Shown: positions 61,212 through 64,000 of the stretch, one piece after another
Layout: the number at the start of each line of letters is the position of its first letter
Position numbering within the stretch: position 1 is the stretch's first letter
Assembly: GCA_002435595.1 (NCBI GenBank)
Contig: DJBL01000070.1
Location: 62,001 to 126,000 of the forward strand
DNA length: 64,000 bases
DNA from: Stenotrophomonas maltophilia
GTDB lineage: Bacteria; Pseudomonadota; Gammaproteobacteria; Xanthomonadales; Xanthomonadaceae
Direction of reading: 5' to 3'
The notes under the pieces: generated by a model
Told to the model about the DNA's origin: nothing
What the model saw: only the letters and a program-made list of their open reading frames with translations
Database searches by the model: none
Position numbers and translations under genes: made by a program

Positions 61212-61358
61212 GAGGGTCCCCGGTGATGATCGATGTGGCCAGTCGCGGGTCTGCACTGGCACCGGGAAAGTGTGCGGACCGGGCGGGCATGCGTGAACCG
61301 CCAGCACGTCAAGTGGGGTGCGGCGGCGCTTGACGATGCGTCAAGCGCCGCCCTGCGC

Positions 61359-62138
61359 TCAGTCGGCGATATGGATGCCCAGGCCCACCTGTCCATCGGC
61401 CAGGCCCTCGCGCAGGCGCAGCGCGGGAATCTCGTAGTCGCCGGCGTTCTGCCGCCGATAGGCGATCACCGGGTCGGTGGCCAGGCCATCCAGGCGCGCG
61501 CCCAATCTGTCCAGCTCGTACGGGTAGGACGCGGCGTCGACGCGGCTGCTGCGATAGATCACATGCGCCGGCAGCACGTCGAAACCGGGGTAGAACAGGA
61601 TGCCGTGCTGGATGGGAAACAGCACATCCTCGATGGGGCCGTTGATGCCACGCGGACCGTAGTGCGAGTCCCATCCACCGGTGGTCACTACCAGCATGGC
61701 GCGCTTGCCGGTCATCGCGCCCTCGCCGTAGCGGTCGCCCCAGTGCGTATCGGAGTGTTCGCCCACGCCGTAGGCAAAGCCGTAGGCGTAGACCCGGTCG
61801 ACCCAGCCCTTGAGGATGGCCGGCATCGAGAACCACCACAGCGGGAACTGCAGGATCACCGCATCGGCCCACCGCAGCTTGTCCTGCTCGGCGGCGATGT
61901 CCGCACTCTGGGCGCCGTTGGCGAAGGCCTGGCGCGAGTCCAGCGAGGCATGGAAGGGAACGCGGGGATCACGCCCGACGTGGTCGGCCGCGTCCAGCTG
62001 CGACTTCCACTGCATGGCGTACAGGTCCGACACCTGCACGCTGTGGCCGGCCTGCTGCAGGCGCGCGACGGTGAACGCCTTGAGCGCGCCGTTGAGCGAG
62101 GTGGATTCGGGATGCGCGTAGACAAGCAGGATGTTCAT
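61359..62138 (-). CDS. NAD(P)H dehydrogenase (quinone), NQO1/MdaB-like flavodoxin fold
   Basis: 259 residues. It begins MNILLVYAHPESTSLNGALKAF, the FMN/FAD-binding start of NQO1-type reductases. LQFPLWWFSMPAILKGWVDRVYAYGFAYG (about residues 97-125) and VTTGGWDSHYGPRG complete the flavin and quinone site. It reduces quinones or electrophiles by two electrons. GGAG lies 7 bases before the ATG. The divergent LysR gene starts 86 bases away and probably controls it. Confidence 0.9.
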   Translation of the reverse strand: MNILLVYAHPESTSLNGALKAFTVARLQQAGHSVQVSDLYAMQWKSQLDAADHVGRDPRVPFHASLDSRQAFANGAQSADIAAEQDKLRWADAVILQFPLWWFSMPAILKGWVDRVYAYGFAYGVGEHSDTHWGDRYGEGAMTGKRAMLVVTTGGWDSHYGPRGINGPIEDVLFPIQHGILFYPGFDVLPAHVIYRSSRVDAASYPYELDRLGARLDGLATDPVIAYRRQNAGDYEIPALRLREGLADGQVGLGIHIAD

Positions 62139-62223
62139 GGACACTCCAGTTGGGGGAATGCCAACCACGTTAGGCGACACCTCGCTATAGTAGAAATGAA
62201 TTCCTGAAATTGCAGGCATTGCC

Positions 62224-63123
62224 TTGGACAATTCCTTGCGCCGGATCGACCTCAACCTGCTGGTCACCCTGCAGGCATTGCTGGAAGAGCTCAACGTCAC
62301 CCGCGCCGCCGAGCGCCTGCACCTGGCGCAGCCCACGGTCAGCGTGCAGCTGGGCCGCCTGCGCGCGCTGTTCGACGACCCGTTGCTGCTGCCGGGTCCG
62401 CGCGGCATGCGCAGTACCCCGCGCGCCGACGCACTGCGCGAACCGCTGGCCGAGGCGCTGTCCGCCCTGCAGCGCGCGGTTGCGCCGGTGCAGGCGTTCG
62501 ACCCCGGGCAGGCCGCACTCACCTGGCGGATCATGGCCTCGGATTTCGGCGAAACCACCGTGGTCCTGCCGGCCCTGCCCGGGGTGCGCCGCGCCGCGCC
62601 TTCCGCGCGGCTGGCCGTGGTCGGCCTGGTCCCCGGCCAGATGGTGCAGCAGAGCGAGCGCGGCGCCATCGACCTGGCCATCCACATCACCTCCGAGGCC
62701 CCGCCCAGCCTGCACCATCGGCCGCTGTTCCAGGAGCGGTACGTGCTGGCGGGCCGCCGCGACCATCCGCGGCTCAGGCGACGGCCGACGCTCCGGCAGT
62801 TCTGCGCGCTGGACCACGTGATCGTCTCGCCCGAGGGCGGCGGCTTCCACGGCAACACCGACAGCGCGCTGGCGCATGCCGGGGCACGCCGCAACGTGGT
62901 GCTGTCGGTGCCGCACTTCCTGTTCCTGCGCAGCGTGCTGCTGCGCACCGACCTGGTCGCCATGATGCCCTCGCGGCTGGTCGATCAGGACCCGGCACTG
63001 AAGGCCGTCGCCGCGCCGATCGACGTGCCCGGCTTCGAGATGGTGATGCTGTGGCACGAGCGCGTGCACCGCGACCCTGCCCATCGCTGGCTGCGCGAAC
63101 GGATCGTGGCGGCCGTGGACTGA
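62224..63123 (+). CDS. LysR-family regulator
   Basis: 299 residues. N-terminal winged helix (RRIDLNLLVTLQALLEELNVTRAAERLHLAQPTVSVQLGRLRALFDDPLL), then the inducer-binding domain. The start is TTG at 62224 with AGG upstream, giving MDNSLRRIDLN, the usual N-terminus. The shared intergenic region has a TATAGT box (62186-62191) and AT-rich sequence around GAATTC where a T-N11-A site could lie. Likely activator of the divergent quinone reductase gene in response to a quinone or electrophile. Confidence 0.9.
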   Translation: MDNSLRRIDLNLLVTLQALLEELNVTRAAERLHLAQPTVSVQLGRLRALFDDPLLLPGPRGMRSTPRADALREPLAEALSALQRAVAPVQAFDPGQAALTWRIMASDFGETTVVLPALPGVRRAAPSARLAVVGLVPGQMVQQSERGAIDLAIHITSEAPPSLHHRPLFQERYVLAGRRDHPRLRRRPTLRQFCALDHVIVSPEGGGFHGNTDSALAHAGARRNVVLSVPHFLFLRSVLLRTDLVAMMPSRLVDQDPALKAVAAPIDVPGFEMVMLWHERVHRDPAHRWLRERIVAAVD

Positions 63124-63150
63124 GCCGGAAGGCGATATTGCGATGCGTCA

Positions 63151-63164
63151 TGTAAACGATTACA
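63151..63164. promoter_or_regulatory. Predicted LacI-type operator upstream of the discoidin-domain gene
   Basis: TGTAAACGATTACA, 12 of 14 bases symmetric around a central CG. It lies 54-67 bases before the ATG at 63218. It differs from the TTAGATCGAT sites of the mannose locus, so a different LacI-family protein, encoded outside the window, probably binds it. Confidence 0.6.
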
Positions 63165-63217
63165 CCCCCTGTTAGCGTTGTCTCCACCTCATATTGAGGG
63201 ATGCCGAGGAGAGCTTG

Positions 63218-64000
63218 ATGGGGTTGCCCGCCGATCGCCGGACCTTGCCACGCATGCGACACCGGCGCGTGCGCGCCGCCCTCCTCGTCCCGGTGCTGAT
63301 GCTGAGCCTGGCAGCATCGGCCCAGACACTGCCGCCGCGCGGCCAGTGGCAGGCCAGCAGCTCCTCGCAGCAGGTGCCTGCCATGGCTGTCAGCCACCTC
63401 ATCGATGGCGACCCGAAGACGGTCACCGGCGGCGCCTTCAGCCCGGGCCACTGGTTCCAGGTGGACCTGGGCACGCCGGCCACGGTCGCCGGCGCGCGGA
63501 TCACCTGGGATGTGTCCAACCCCGAGGGCTACACGCTGCAGACCTCGCTGGACGGCAGGCAATGGCAGCCCGCCTACACCATGACCGACTCGCTCGGCGG
63601 CATCGAGAGCCTGTTCTTCGCCCCGCGCCAGGCGCGTTACCTGCGCCTGGCCAGCCCCGACCGCACCTCCGACTGGGGCGTGTCGATTTTCGAGCTCGAG
63701 CCGCTCGACGGCACCACCAGCGCCCGCGTTGCCGCGCTCACCACGCAGCAGGCTGCCTCGCTGTGGCAAGGCGGCGCGGCGGTCGCCCTCCCGAGGGTGA
63801 ACAACGCCACGCACGCACTGGACATCACCCTGCCGCGCCCGCTGGACACTACCGGGCTGGTGGTGGAATGGGCCGGCGCGCACGGCGCGGCGCGACTGCA
63901 GGCGCAGGACAGCCAGGGCCGCTGGACCGATCTGGCCACCGATGCGCAGGCGGGCAGCCGCCCGCAAAGCTGGCTGGCCGGCACCGCACCGGTAACGGCC
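63218..64000 (+). CDS. Exported discoidin (F5/8 type C) domain protein, 5' part
   Basis: 261 codons, open to the window end with no stop, so truncated. A signal peptide (VRAALLVPVLMLSLAASAQ) ends about residue 36. A discoidin/CBM32-like domain follows (SSSQQVPAMAVSHLIDGDPKTVTGGAF, HWFQVDLGTPATVAGARITWD, LQTSLDGRQWQP, ARYLRLASPDR; about 40-165), which usually binds carbohydrate. GAGGAG lies 6 bases before the ATG. The catalytic or further domains lie outside the window; a secreted glycan-processing protein is likely. Confidence 0.85.
   Translation, partial: MGLPADRRTLPRMRHRRVRAALLVPVLMLSLAASAQTLPPRGQWQASSSSQQVPAMAVSHLIDGDPKTVTGGAFSPGHWFQVDLGTPATVAGARITWDVSNPEGYTLQTSLDGRQWQPAYTMTDSLGGIESLFFAPRQARYLRLASPDRTSDWGVSIFELEPLDGTTSARVAALTTQQAASLWQGGAAVALPRVNNATHALDITLPRPLDTTGLVVEWAGAHGAARLQAQDSQGRWTDLATDAQAGSRPQSWLAGTAPVTA

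Overview
The window is a high-GC chromosomal segment from a gammaproteobacterium of the Xanthomonadaceae, most like Stenotrophomonas or Xanthomonas. Evidence is the gene set and its order, the complete histidine operon headed by a TrpR-like gene, the N-glycan/mannose locus with a TonB-dependent receptor, and short GTAG-tailed palindromes of the type called SMAG elements in Stenotrophomonas. No phage, insertion sequence, integrase or CRISPR array was seen. Nearly every base is assigned to tightly packed genes, many joined by 4-base ATGA or GTGA overlaps.

Layout. 1-1240: end of the methionine salvage genes (mtnD tail, mtnC), then a tandem array of paired GTAG palindromes with a 79-base period. 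1241-19494: a glycan utilisation locus. It holds beta-mannosidase (GH2), mannose isomerase (AGE family), a PfkB sugar kinase, a FucP-like transporter, a LacI regulator, alpha-mannosidase (GH92), a divergent TonB-dependent receptor, CutC, glycosylasparaginase, glucokinase and a secreted phosphoesterase. Together they read as a route that imports mannose-rich N-glycan pieces, trims them, and turns mannose into fructose 6-phosphate. Three copies of a 14-base palindromic site lie between the GH92 and receptor genes.

19588-34821: amino-acid biosynthesis. A nine-gene leftward histidine operon is headed by a YerC/HisR-like repressor gene with an inverted-repeat operator. It is followed by hisS plus a small lipoprotein, an FNR-type regulator, and thrABC preceded by a 45-codon threonine-rich leader peptide. 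34928-37573: EamA exporter, AraC regulator, acetyltransferase and a small unknown protein. 37739-47796: a region rich in stress-type genes (PA2169-type and DUF892 four-helix proteins). It surrounds a coupled six-gene operon (Zn-alcohol dehydrogenase, short acyl-CoA dehydrogenase, PIG-L deacetylase, methyltransferase, glycosyltransferase 2, SemiSWEET) that looks like an uncharacterised small-molecule or glycolipid pathway.

47854-57102: tRNA-Arg(CCT), kdsA, an ALDH7 dehydrogenase with an SDR, two DUF4190 paralogues, a methyltransferase, pyrD, murB, an EamA transporter and an APH-type kinase. 57147-60589: a coupled pair, a DNA-binding protein with a degenerate ATPase domain and a membrane AAA ATPase whose periplasmic part resembles a type IV pilin. 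I consider this the best candidate for an undescribed system. 60681-64000: DUF3592 protein, a quinone reductase with a divergent LysR regulator, and the start of a secreted discoidin-domain protein behind a LacI-type palindrome. The window edge cuts this last gene.
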